In this document: positions 36,364-47,900 of the stretch, one piece after another | Layout of the letters: each line of letters opens with the position of its first letter | How positions within the stretch are numbered: position 1 is the stretch's first letter | From: Dichotomocladium elegans | Lineage: Eukaryota > Mucoromycota > Mucoromycetes > Mucorales > Lichtheimiaceae | DNA length: 64,000 nucleotides | Reading direction: 5' to 3' | Assembly (NCBI GenBank): GCA_025716815.1 | Contig: JAIXMN010000004.1 | Span: forward strand, 868,001 to 932,000 | Program-made: the position numbers and the translations under genes | The notes under the pieces: model-generated | Told to the model about the DNA's origin: nothing | Databases searched by the model: none | The model's input: only the letters and a program-made list of their open reading frames with translations

Positions 36364-37820
36364 ATGGGATCCTTCCCTCCACGTGCACTAACCGCAGCCG
36401 CTCTTGCATCGGCACTATTGCCAGTTACAAATGCCCATGATCAAGTAAACTTGGAAGGTAAAATGATCTGCAGCCGAACCCTACTATCCAGAGCGTTAGG
36501 CACACACAGGCCCATCGATGCAATATGTTCCCAGCTGTCCATTCTACATAGCAAAGTTGATCATTCTTTCCACGAACTTAGCTACTGCAGATGCGTGTAA
36601 AAGAGAAGACCTTGGCGAGTACGACATGTTTATGCGAGTAGGCTCTCTGTTTATCATACTCCTAACAAGCGCGATCGGTAAAAGCGCAACGTTCCACCCC
36701 CCTCATTTGCAAAAAGCATATGTTCACGAGTCCGACTTGTCGGTTTTTTTTTTTTTTTTTTTTATCTATAGCCATCTTTGCACCCATGGCGCTCCATCGT
36801 ATCCGTCCTTACCATAGCGGATCCACGCGTGACTGGATACTGACCGTTGGGAAGTTTTGTGAGTAAAAAAAAAAGACCATCAACATTCGAAGCACTCTGA
36901 CTTTTCAAAAAAAGTCGGCACGGGAGTCATCCTTGCAACAGCTTTTATCCACATGCTTCCGGGAGCCCTTGCAGGCTTCGCGAGTCCATGTCTAAGTCCG
37001 GGCTGGAAGAGCTACTCAGCATTTGCAGGCGTGTTTTGTATGATTGCGTCGTTTGCTCTCCAGCTGCTCGAAATGACGGCCATGACCCGTCTTGATCTGC
37101 TTCAGAAAAAGGAGGACAAGGACAGCGCGGCCGAGACCGAGTCTACGGCTTTGGAAAAAGAGAACAAGGAAGCACCAGAGGAGACGATCCAGGCTGGCCA
37201 TATGCACGGGTTTGGCTTCCTCGAAGAAGACAATGATCAATGTGCGCTCAAGTCGGTTGGGACGCTGATCCTTGAGCTTGGCATCGCAATGCACTCGATC
37301 ATTGTCGGAATAACCCTCTCAAACACCGTCCAGGAAAAGTACACCACCTTGTTTGTAGCGCTCATGTTTCATCAGGTAAGTCGTGCGCGCGGAGGTGAGG
37401 AGAGAGAGAGAGAAAAACTGATGGTTTGGGGGCCATCCAAACCCTTGGTGGGGCTTTTTTCTTCAGTTCTTTGAGGGAATCGCGCTCGGCACAAGGATCA
37501 ATGAGATGGACCACAAGGGCTGGGGTCGCCCCCTCCTGCTCGGCCTTTTCTTCATCACCATGACACCCATCGGCGTGGCGATCGGCATCGGCATCCACAG
37601 CTCCTTCAGTCTCACCTCAAGCGCATCGGTTCTTTCGAGCGCCATTCTCGACTCACTCTCTGCGGGCATCTTGCTCTATAATGCCTATGTCACTCTCATG
37701 TCGCAGGAATGCACCTTTAATCCTCGCTTCAGGAGCGCCCCCTTTTCTCGCAAACTTGTCTGCTTCATGTCCATGTACACCGGGGCGGCGCTCATGTCCG
37801 CTGTAGGAAAGTGGTCTTGA
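36364..37820 (+). CDS. ZIP-family zinc/iron transporter
   Basis: A ZIP (SLC39) metal importer. Exons 36364-36457, 36591-36677, 36772-36858, 36915-37375 and 37467-37820 join in phase (1, 1, 1, 0). A signal-like N-terminus precedes an HDQVNLED-ACKREDLGEYD leader. TM1-3 fall in exons 2-4. The variable cytosolic loop is Lys/Glu-rich and carries GHMHGFG, the metal-binding His motif. TM4 has the conserved ELGIAMHSIIVG and TM5 has FFEGIALGTRI, the His/Glu pair of the transport site. C-terminal helices follow to AALMSAVGKWS, an extracellular end typical of the family. The product has about 360 residues, similar to fungal Zrt1/Zrt2-type proteins. Confidence 0.94.
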
Positions 37821-38471
37821 AGAATGGTGGCGAACCCATATTTTTTTTTTTTGCATACCCTCTTGTTCCATCGCTTCATACATTTAAACATGCTGTATTT
37901 TTAAATGCATTCATCCCATCGTATATCGTAATAAGGCTTGCACCAGTCAGGAAGTCAAGTAGCCGTTGCCGTCCCTTTTTTGCTGTTGTTGTTGTTCTTT
38001 CTGTTATCAAAGAGTATCAGATACAGCGAACCGCAGGGCATTATTATCCAAAAAACGATCGCGACAACTGCGCCTCCCTTAAACCTCCCTAGCCTGGAAT
38101 GGTCATCCACAGTCGTCTTGGGTTAGCGACGAACAGGCCCTTGGAGCTGGGGTTGATTTTTCCCCCGCCCTGTTCAGGAACCCGATTCAGATAACAAGGC
38201 CCAGTTTTTTGCAACTATTAAAACCACACTTTCCCGTAGTAGCATGGATAAGATCAGATAAATACCTTTTCAGAGCATATATCAGCATCAAAGGGCACTC
38301 TTGTGATCGTGTCCTTCGAGTCATCTTATTCATTCATTGCAAAGTACCACGAGATGAAAACAGTGTTACACACCCAACGTATTGATTCTCAGCTTATCAA
38401 TCTGCTTATTCATAATTACGTAGTGGCAAGCATTGCGTGTGCGTTGATATTTTTGGTTTCCGCATGTGCTG
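37821..38471. other. Intergenic between ZIP and glutaredoxin genes
   Basis: The 3' UTR of the transporter gene and then the promoter of the glutaredoxin gene; no coding signal. Confidence 0.4.
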
Positions 38472-38480
38472 TATATAAAA
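38472..38480 (+). promoter_or_regulatory. TATA box of glutaredoxin gene
   Basis: TATATAAAA lies about 38 bases before the ATG at 38518, which implies a very short 5' UTR if functional. Confidence 0.45.
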
Positions 38481-38517
38481 ACGCGCTATACCTCACATCG
38501 ATCATGTTAGACACACG

Positions 38518-38958
38518 ATGCCAGCTGCCCTTACCCAAGATATCCAGAAGCTCGCCGAGCAACTCATTGCAGAGAACAAAGTTATGGTAAGAGAAAGACA
38601 TTGCAACCTTCTCCTCTCTCTCCCCACCCCCCCCAAAAAAACACTCAATGGCTCCATTTTCGGGCTGCGACGCTGCCCATCATAGGTCTTTGCCAAGTCG
38701 TACTGTCCTCACTGCAAAAACACTAAACGTGTCCTGGACGAGCTCCACGTCTCATACTACACCATCGATCTTGATCTTCGGCCTGATGGTGCCGATATTC
38801 AGGCAGCGCTTCTTCACCTCACTGGCCAGCGGACAGTCCCCAACATTTTTGTCAACCACCAGCATATTGGCGGCAACACCGACCTCGTCGCTGCCTTAGA
38901 ATCCGGCAAACTTGAGGTCCTGTTCAAGGAAGGCAACATTTCTTACTCCAAGCTGTAG
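38518..38958 (+). CDS. Dithiol glutaredoxin
   Basis: A class I glutaredoxin that reduces disulfides and glutathionylated proteins using GSH. Exons 38518-38586 and 38686-38958. The active site CPHC sits in VFAKSYCPHCKNTKRVL. The cis-Pro TVPNIFVNHQHIGGNTDL block and the glutathione-binding GGNTD motif are intact. The His in place of the usual Tyr/Phe of CPYC is a natural variant. The product has about 113 residues, the normal size, with no organelle signal, so a cytosolic location is likely. Confidence 0.95.
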
Positions 38959-39136
38959 TACTATGGCACCAACCATAAGAAGTCGCTCGCTCAAAATCAT
39001 AATAGCAATGCAATCATGCACACACACACAGAGAGAGAGAGAGAGCGCGAGAGAGACAGACAACAACAGACGCCAAATTTCCATCCGATCGTAAAATAAA
39101 GTAGAAAAGAAAAAACGATACACGCACGCTCACTTC

Positions 39137-39844
39137 TCAATAGGGTCTTCCGTAAGGATGGAAGTACCTGCAGTTGGTGGTGGTATGGCTGTCCACCTCT
39201 CGGCATTGCTTGCAGTATACGTGGTAATGGAATGTTCGAGCCTCGAAGGGATAGTGGCCATTGTAAGACTGCAGATAAGCCGTGGAAAGTCCTTTGGGAA
39301 TAGGATAGGCGTCCTCGAGCAGTGCCACGATCGAGCCATGGTACTCGTCCTCGAACTCGCCTCGAAGCTCGGGAAACACGGTCGACACACCGATCTTCTC
39401 GTTAGCCCAGCTCGGGAACAGCCGACGAACCGATTCCCGCACGCGACCCACAGCTGTCACAGGAGACTCGTCAGCGGGGAGACCGCTGATGCGCAGCACC
39501 ATGTACGCCCCCGCTTCATTCGACGCAATCGACGGAATAACAGGGATCGCCTGGTTGTTGACCTTAAGACCGCGGAGAAGGGCATTTCGCTTGGATCGCT
39601 CAGGCGTCAGAATCACCTCTACCGCAATCCAATCCGCCGATTCGCCGTACTGACTTGGCTTCAGGTTGTGAATGGTTAATGTCGTCTCGCCACTGAACTG
39701 TCGTCGAAGTATCTGTGCTGCCTCACCAACGCTGCCAACATGTGTCCCAAAGTCGTATATCACCGCATTGCGATCTGAAACCCACCAAGACTTAAAAGAA
39801 GGGTTGCGCACTAAACAATAGGACTCAAGATTCGGGATCGTCAT
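39137..39844 (-). CDS. Zinc-knuckle protein resembling retroelement ORF1/Gag
   Basis: A single intact 235-residue frame starting at 39844. The C-terminus has HYHVYCKQCREVDSHTTTNC, a C-x2-C-x5-H-x4-C variant zinc knuckle, after a run with YPIPKGLSTAYLQSYNGHYPFEARTFHYH. This layout (an alpha/beta RNA-binding-like body followed by one knuckle near the end) resembles ORF1/Gag-type nucleic-acid-binding proteins of retroelements. No reverse transcriptase, long terminal repeat or poly(A) tail is visible beside it. It may be a stand-alone or domesticated copy. Resemblance is from pattern recognition only and no named family is claimed. Confidence 0.55.
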   Translation of the reverse strand: MTIPNLESYCLVRNPSFKSWWVSDRNAVIYDFGTHVGSVGEAAQILRRQFSGETTLTIHNLKPSQYGESADWIAVEVILTPERSKRNALLRGLKVNNQAIPVIPSIASNEAGAYMVLRISGLPADESPVTAVGRVRESVRRLFPSWANEKIGVSTVFPELRGEFEDEYHGSIVALLEDAYPIPKGLSTAYLQSYNGHYPFEARTFHYHVYCKQCREVDSHTTTNCRYFHPYGRPY

Positions 39845-40126
39845 GATCTGATTGTTGCGTGTCCGGCCTAATGAAGGGGATGTGAAAAAGAGAAAGGAAA
39901 AGGATGGAGGTGGAGGACGGGGATTTCCGTTTCTTTTTTTTTGGACACGAGAACGTCAAAAAGTAAAGAGGGTTCGCATGATTTAATACTGTAGAAATCC
40001 GAAACAAATCAGACGGAGAGAGAGAGAGACAGAGAGAAAGAGAAAAGAGAGAAACGGTTAGTTAGAAAGTAGAAGAGCAGGTATCAAAAGATGGGATGTG
40101 GAGTGTACTCGAGTGGAAATGGATAG
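39845..40126. repeat. GA-rich low-complexity stretch
   Basis: The plus strand has a run of GAGAGAGAGACAGAGAGA type around 40015-40052, in the upstream region of the zinc-knuckle gene and at the 3' end of the kinase gene. Confidence 0.5.
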
Positions 40127-41874
40127 TTAAATGCAGAGATTACAGGTGACAATAGAGCAGAAACTACGCCAAAAACCACCTTTACCAAGGGATTCAGCAT
40201 CCTGGCCAGAGCCATGATGCAAAGCGCTGGTATCGATATTTTGATAGGTTGCAGGCTGGCTAACCATCATCCCCTGCGAAGATCGGTATACGTTGTTGCT
40301 GACGCGTTGTCTGCGTTGTGTAGAGTCGCGTCTTCGCGCTCCCCGAGCTGCATTAGCATTTGCATCGTTTAATGCTGCTATCGCGCCGTGGTTGCGTTGT
40401 GATGATCGGTGCTGCACCATTGTCTAAGTAGTTAATTCACATGTTCTTATCTTTCTGTCATGGCGTCTCTCGATCCGCTTCCTCCTTTTGCCCATTTACC
40501 TCCCATCCTTTGCCGTCGTTGAGCAGCATCCAGTCGTATATCCCGTCATCCACTTCGCCCATTTTCAAGAGCGCTGAGTCAAATAATTCGCGCAGGGCGT
40601 CGTAATCAGGCGTCTCCTCAAACCCGAGTTTCCGCGTGTTTCTCAAATAGAAGCCAAATTCCTCTGATTTCATCCCAAGAGTTAGTCTTGGCATGATGGT
40701 ATAGAACGTTGCCCTTTGCAATATGTGTTACCAGGATATCCTTCGCATAAGTCCTCTATAGCTGTTGTCTGCTTCTTTTTCCCAATCTTTTCATATTTTT
40801 GTTTATTTGTTGCAGCCTTGAGACCTTGCCATGGCAATGCTCCGCGTAAAAAGTACATGAACACATGTCCAAGTGATTCCAGATCGTCCCGTCGCGATTG
40901 TTCTGCCCATGATTACTTCAGAATTGATTGCATTCACTTCTTTGCATGTATTCTTGTACCTCTGCCGAGATGGGTGTTGATGCTCATGTAACGTGCAGTG
41001 CCTGATAGGCTCTTTCGTTCACGATATGGGATGTGCTGTTTGGTTTTCGGGTCACGATATTGTTTCGCCATGCCAAAATCAATCATGAAGATGGTGTTGG
41101 CGTTCTTCGTCCCCGGTCGACCAATTAAAAAGTTATCCGGTTTGATATCGCGGTAGATCAAGTTACGTTCGTGCACATGCTGGACGCGTGTGATCTTTTT
41201 CATCGAATTTTATACAAAAAAAAAATCATTCGTTATTGAGAATCCTTTCCCCACATCGATATTCAGGCGAGCATACATGCGCTTCAATGTCTTCTTACCA
41301 TATTCTTTGCCAGCATTGCTACGGTCTTGACACTGAATCGTCGATTACACATATCAAAGAGGTCTTCAAGACTAGGACCAAGCATGTCAATCACAAGGAT
41401 ATTATGGAGACCTTCCTGGCCAAAGTAGTAGGCCGGTGGAATGCCCGCTACCAACGGTAGGACAAAGAAATTAAAGTCAGTTCTAAAGGGAGAAACCGTA
41501 GCTGGTCAAGAGCAGCTGGAATATACACATACGCAGACCAGAGAGGATTTTGTAGGTCCTGTACTCGTCACGAAGCTGAGGAGCATCTGATTTTTTTGGC
41601 TCAAATTTGATAGCAACTTGTTGGTTGTTCAAGAGGTTGGTGCCTGCAGCAGAAGCCAGAGGAGACAAAATTGGGTCGTCAGCACTCACAGAAAAAAAAA
41701 AATTCGGTCGAGAGGAGTGAAAAAGAAAAGCGAACAACCTTCATAGATAATGCCAAAGCTGCCTTCACCAATCTTGCGGCCTACTCGGTAATGAACACCC
41801 ACAACGTTGGATGTTGAGGCCAAGGATGGTGCATTGGAACGGCCTTGAGAGTGACGGTTATGGTTTGCCGTCAT
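40127..41874 (-). CDS. Casein kinase 1, membrane-anchored (Yck/gamma type)
   Basis: A Ser/Thr kinase of the CK1 family. Exons 41874-41739, 41643-41533, 41447-41299, 41194-40960, 40902-40732, 40663-40500 and 40423-40127 join in phase. Kinase landmarks: [11 protein letters not shown] (P-loop), VAIKFEP (catalytic Lys), [37 protein letters not shown] (catalytic loop), [12 protein letters not shown] (DFG), and the CK1 signature [29 protein letters not shown], split by an intron. The last exon adds a Ser/Asn/Arg-rich tail ending [11 protein letters not shown]. These C-terminal cysteines match the palmitoylation anchor of yeast Yck proteins rather than a prenyl box. The product has about 420 residues. 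Confidence 0.95.
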
Positions 41875-42701
41875 TTCGTAAGAGAAAGAGAGAAAGAGAG
41901 AGAGAGAGAGAGGTGTGTTGTATGCGTATGGTAGTGCGCGCCTTGATTTTTTTCAGGGTGCGGCGTCAGTCGGATTTTGTATATCGAATAAGCAGACAGT
42001 TTTCGTTGTTTTCGGTGCGATTCTCAGTTCAAAGAAGACACTTACTGAAGAGAGAAGGTTGGCTAGATTGAGAAGCGATGAGGAGTATAGTCTACAGCAA
42101 GAGCGGGGGAGATGGCTTGCAAAGAGGGAAAAGAAAAAAAGAGCTAAGAAGAAAAGAAAACGTGAAACAGCGTCTCCCGCTTTCGCAGAAGAGTGCGTGC
42201 GTGCGTGTGTGTGTGCGTGTGTGTGTGTGTGTGTACATCTGCATGGGAGCTGAAGATGAATTCAGACACATTTAAGATTTGTGTTTTGCTGACCCCAGCA
42301 CAATCCAGGGACCTTCTCTCCGTGCTGCCCTGGCAGATGTGTGCATATCCACATAGTTGTTACCCTTAGAGAGACCACAAGTCCGGTTCGCTTTGTCTGG
42401 ATGATGATGCTGACTGTAACCGCACTGATCAGGGCCCCTTCTCTAGACCGATAGCGCTTCGAAAGAGCTGCATTCATGCGGCGCAATTATTTTTTAGGGT
42501 TGTTGCCCGATTTCTTTCTTTCCTCATGTGCGACATATTTCTTTCGGAACAACACGTCTACCTACCGATAAGTACACTGCTCTATTACACATATATTATA
42601 TACAATTTATTGCAGTAGTTCGTAACAGAATCTGACCGGGGAAGAATACAGGCTCATGGAGATGGTCGCAAATAATATTAATAATAAAAGCTAATTTTGC
42701 G
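41875..42701. repeat. Intergenic with GA and GT microsatellites
   Basis: Upstream of the kinase gene lies an AG run (about 41880-41912) and, further on, a GT/GC run (about 42199-42233). No gene is supported. The sequence before the dUTPase stop at 42702 is that gene's 3' flank. Confidence 0.5.
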
Positions 42702-43385
42702 TTACTGGTAGCCTGTTGACCCAAATCCACCAGCGCCTCTTTCGGTATTATCCAGTTCCTGATGACAGGATTGCGTTAGAATAATGAATTGCAACATTAT
42801 TAACGAACACACGCACACACACAAAGAGGGAGAGAGACTCACATCTACTTCAATGACCTCAGGAGTGTAGATACGTTCCAGGATCAACTGGGCGATTCTA
42901 TCTCCCTCGTTCACTATAGATGGAAGAAAGAGAGAGAAAGAGAGGCCACGGTTAAGATCCAACCTAACTGTGCCGCGAAAAGCACGCACACTCGTTCATC
43001 CCACTTTTCTACCTTGGTACTCTTCTGTCGAAAAATTAAAGAGGAGAACACCAAGCGGACCGCGATAGTCCTCGTCAATCACACCTGCACCGGTGTCAAT
43101 GAAGTGCTTGGACGCTAGGCCCGATCGGGGTGCAACACGTCCGTAGCACCCTTGGGGAATGGCAAGGGAGAGATCGGTGGGAATGACCGCCTTCCCCATG
43201 GCAGGGATCGCTACATTTGCCGCACTAAAATCTCACGAAAATTTAGCAATGGGCGAGAAAGACAATTGGGCTAAAGTCGAAGTGTACCTGTATAGATCAT
43301 AGCCGGCAGCGCCCGAAGAGCCACGGGTGGGCAGGCGAGCTTTACTTGAAAGGCGTTTTACAGCAAGTCGAGGTGCTACGGTCAT
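42702..43385 (-). CDS. DUT1: dUTP diphosphatase
   Basis: Hydrolyses dUTP to dUMP and pyrophosphate, keeping uracil out of DNA. Exons 43385-43288, 43224-43013, 42913-42843 and 42758-42702 join in phase. All five trimeric-dUTPase motifs are visible: [55 protein letters not shown], and [13 protein letters not shown] at the very C-terminus, on its own 57-nt exon. The product has about 145 residues, the standard size. Confidence 0.97.
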
Positions 43386-44141
43386 GGTATGCTAAGGAGA
43401 ATAATTGAGAGAAACGGAAAGCGGGCGGTCTGAAAGGAGAGCCAAAACGGTCAGAGGAGTATTAAAAAAAAAGTATACGCGACGCGTTTTGTAGACGTGC
43501 TTTCTCAACGGCGCATGTTTCATCTTCCGCGTTTTGAATTCCTCCCCTCTTGTCTACCTTCATCTTTTCTTACGAGTCAAGCTATCGATGCGATCTGTTT
43601 CAAAACGATCAAGGAACATGGATCGCATAGGTCCCAACCGAAGGTCTCTGTATATAGAGTGTCTGGAAATGTACGCCGTCACTAGCTAGTGTTGGTCCCG
43701 TCCGTAGGGAAATCACTAGTAGATGCTCTTGTTTATTTACAGCACATAAGTGAGAAAAGTCTTCTTGTGGGCGTGAGCCACCACAACCGCGTTGTCGGCG
43801 GGGCACCCTAAAGACTGAAATATCTCTTTAACACAATCCGCAGCGATCACTTGCTGCTGGCTCCTACGTGTGTTCTGTACGACCATCTTCATTCAAAGCC
43901 TGGAACAGTTCACATTCTCGTCGATAGCTATGCCAGTGGGCGCGACGCTCCCAATAGACCAAACCGCTGCATCATCCTCAGGCTCAAGATCGTCCTTGTG
44001 CCTTTTTCTCCTTACCCCTTTCATTCGCTCTGGGTCCTATTTGGTTCAGATGTATATATGTAGCTCCACTTCAAACCATGCTCTCAATGTCTCGACACCC
44101 CGACCATCGAGGCCTACATGCAATACAAAAAATAACAATTT
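43386..44141. other. Intergenic between dUTPase and SET genes
   Basis: No supported coding region. It includes the dUTPase promoter and the 3' flank of the SET gene. Confidence 0.4.
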
Positions 44142-44718
44142 TTATTGGCTGTCACGTTCTGCTAAAAGGGCGCGAATATGACTGGCCAAGGGGAATTGCT
44201 CCAGAATGCTCTTGGACAGATGTCGCGCACCTTGCACACGGCGTATACACTATGCACACACACACACACATGTCGACGGATGAGCTACTTCTCTTATCCT
44301 TCTCCATTCTTCAAAATTTTACCTTGGATGAACCGCACCAGCAGTCAAAGGGCTGGGCCATGTCCCATTCTGTCGAGGGGTAAAAGAAGTTCAGCTCGTC
44401 GCCAGCCTTAATATCCTTGATTGCGACCACGGCGCGCTTGTCAACGTCCATCGCAGCGGATGGATCACAGGAATGGTTCATATAGAGAAGATCGCTGTTG
44501 AGCTCGATATGTTCAGTCTTGGAGATCTGAACTGACGAGTACGCCTTCGGGCCGGGCGTCAAGCCTTTCAGCTCAGCAATGGTGCTTCCGAGAGGAAAGT
44601 CCCGCTCAGCAACCAACTTGCTAGAGTATTGCTCTGGGGTTCCTTGTCGGACGATGATGAAGTATCCCGGATGTGTCTGTTTAGTGGTATTTGCCTGTGG
44701 TTTGGTGATGACAGTCAT
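44142..44718 (-). CDS. Small SET-domain protein
   Basis: SET domains transfer methyl groups from SAM to lysine. Exons 44718-44323 and 44249-44142, 167 residues. It shows an N-terminal strand with GYFIIVRQGTPEQYSSKLVAERDFPLGSTIAEL, then the SET core YMNHSCDPSAAMDV and GDELNFFYPSTEWDMAQPFDCWCGS, with the NHSCxP pseudoknot element and a post-SET-like CxC. The second exon gives CIRRVQGARHLSKSILEQFPLASHIRALL. It lacks any pre-SET or reader domain and is unusually compact, so a non-histone substrate is possible. The second exon begins right after a GT-repeat-rich acceptor. Confidence 0.85.
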
Positions 44719-44907
44719 GGGTGAAGAAAAGAACGGTGAGTGTTAGTTTGGAAGAATCCCATTCTCTAGAAAACCTCGCCCATTTTAAGAGGAGACATGA
44801 CGGCGTTTGAATATTGTGGGGTACCATCGTCTTCCGATTCATGGATGTCATCAACAAAAGAAATGGCTAAATTAGGAAAGCGTTGTGCTGCAATGTTTCG
44901 ATATTTA

Positions 44908-47900
44908 TTAAGATGGTGGCGTGTTGTTACTGCTGGTGGGGGTGGGAGTTGCAGGAGGAAGAAATGGATTGATATTCGAGGCCGTCAAGGTTGCAATCAT
45001 GGAAGGGTTGATTGCGATGCTTTTCGTGCAGTCATTGGTCTTGTAGATGCCAACCAGTCTATCCGCTAATTCAAACATGTTGTTACGCAGGCTGATAATA
45101 ACAAACTGCGCATTCTTTGTTCGTTCGGCGATATAATTTGCCACAATTGAGACATTACGGAAGTCCAATGCTGCATCGATCTCGTCCATCACATATAATG
45201 GCGTAGGTTTGAAATGGTGCAACGCGAAGACGAGCGCGAGAGAGCTTAGCGTCTAATATAGCAAGTCGGTAATTTTGCTTATACATTGCCTATGTATTAT
45301 GGTATCCTCTACCTTCTCTCCACCTGATAAGTTCGAAATGTTCTTCCAGCTCTTCTTTGGAGGCATAACGCTAAAGACAATGCCTTCCGAGAAAGGGTCT
45401 AAACTGTCGACGAGCTCTAGCTCGGCATTACCTCCCATCGTAATCATCTACAGATCAAACAAGGCCTGTTACACAGGAACACGATAATCCCACGATTCTG
45501 TACCTGATACATCTCTTTGAGCTTCTGAGAAATAATGTTGAAACCATGCATAAACTCGTCCAGTCGTTGTTTGCGGAGTCTTTCCACTTCATTCTTGACC
45601 TCGTCTCGCTGCCGGGTAATTTCGTTCAGATCCTTCACACGCTCGTTGTACTCCTCTTCCCGCCGTCTGTACTCCTCCAGCACCGACAAGTTAGGTTTCG
45701 CGTTTTGTACAGACGCTACACGAGCCTTGGTTAAATTTGGGTCACTCGCATTTAATTCAGGGTCACCTTCAAGCTCTGCAATCTCTGCTTTCGTAGCTTG
45801 CAGAGATCTCAACAACCTCTTGAGAGTTTCCTCGTCAAATTCCTCGAGCTGCATCTTGCTTTCGGGCTCATTCCTGGATCGAACATAAGTTTGGGGTTAT
45901 ACATATTTTTCTGACTATGTTCGCGGATGGCTTACTTGTAGTTATGCAACGACAGTTTTGACCGCTGTTCTCTCCAGTGATTCGCCTTGCGCTGGTTGTC
46001 CATGACACTGCGTTGGTAATCCTCAAGCTTGCTTTTAATTTCAATTTGCGATTTTCGCAGGACATTGATCTCTTGAGTTTTCTTATCCAACTCCTTCTTT
46101 ATCTTCTCGGTCTGCGCCTTTTTCTCATTTACGCGCTACACAAAAATGATGAGTCGAAGAACGCATTTCTACTATACGATATACCTTTTTGGACTCGTCT
46201 GCTTCCCGCATGACCTGTGCAGCTTCTTTCGCCTTCTCCTTCGACTCCTCCTCTACCTCTTTGAGATCCGTTTCAATCTTCTCCTTCTCCTTCTCTGTCT
46301 TCTTGATGTTTGCCTCTAGCTTCGTGACATCTTTTTCGGCTTTGGCTTTTGCAACCATAGCTTTGGTAATCTTGTTGTTAAGCGAATCTATCCGTTTCTT
46401 CACATCGTCGACAACAATCTTTTGTAGCCGCAGATCCATGCCGCCTGCCTCCATGATATCTTCTTGGAGGGACTTGATCTGTTCCTCAATGTCAGCCGTT
46501 TTGTCTTTAAGCTCTTGCATTTCTTGTTGCAGACATTCAATCTCCCCCTCAATTTCGCTGTGCCGCTTGACGTCTTCCGGACTTGGTTTAACTTGGGCTC
46601 TAACAGTTAAATCGTTCGGATTTGAAGTTGTAGTGCATATCCTGAGTTCAAGTCACATGCTTACTTGAGCGTCGCAATGCGAGATTTTTCATCTGATAGC
46701 TGCTGATTCATGCTGGACATATCCATTTCAAGCTTCTCAAGTGCAACCTGCTTTCGAGGAAGACTTTCCTTCTTGGCCCGTAATGACATTTCGCAAGCAC
46801 GCTTCTCGTCAAGAACACCCTGTAGTTCATCCTCGATTTTGTCACGTTCGCGTTCCAATTTGACCACCATCTCTGCAGTAACACCATCATCCTTAAAGCG
46901 CGAATCCATGGCACCTCGAAGTTGTCGGTTTCCGCCACCAGTCATGGCACCAGATTTCTCAATAAGTTTGCCGTCAAGCGTAACGACACGCCAGCGCTTG
47001 TGACCATAAGCAATGCGGTTTGCTTGCTGCATATTCTCAGCAACGAGTGTATCTTGCATCACGCTATAAAATGCTGGCAAGAATTTCTTGTCTTTTGGTT
47101 TGATTAGATCGAAAAGCCTAGGGACGTCCTCAGGGGTATTGATTTTATCGTGCCACTGTTTTTCAAGCTTTTCCAGAACAGTAAAGACGCCTCTTCCTAG
47201 ATTGTTTTTGCGCAAATATTCGATGCATGCTTGACCAGCCTCCACTGTCTCAACAACAATATTGTCCAAAGCTGGACATGCTGTTGACACCGCAACGTCA
47301 TATTTGTCATCAATAACACCTAGACTACCTAGCCGATTCTATGACAAATTTCAGTACGTCCCACACAGCATGGTAGGATATGACTCACATAGATTCCTTT
47401 GATGCGCCCCGAATCCCGCATTCGTAGCAAACTGTCAAGAACTTTTCCCCTGCTTTGTGATTGCTGAAGTGACATCTTCGCATCATCGGCCTTTTGACGG
47501 GCAACACTCAGCTGATTTCTGCAGTTCCTTTCCTTCTCTTCGATAGACTGAGGATAGTTTCTTTCAGCACCTAATACTGCTCCTGCACATGCTTTCTTAC
47601 CTTGGTTTTGCTCTCTAACTCTCCAATCTCTTTCTGAATCAGTTTGATTTCCTTCGGCAATGTTTTGCTTTCGGCGTGCTTATTCCTTATTGATTCTTCA
47701 AGCATCTTTAATTGCTCCTCCGCTTCTCGGAAGGCTTTCTCACCAGACGATAACTTTTCTGCAAGGAGCTCGCGCTCGGATATCTTGACGTCAATGTGTT
47801 TCTTCTTTTCATTGATTTTTTCTGTCCAGGGAGCAAGCTTCCTTTGGTGTTCCTCGATCTTGGACATGTAGTCATCTGTTTTGCCTTTCAACTCAAGATT

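Noticed and set aside
42199..42240. CRISPR-like short repeats
   Set aside because: It is a plain GT/GC microsatellite; no spaced direct repeats of 20-40 bases occur anywhere in the window.
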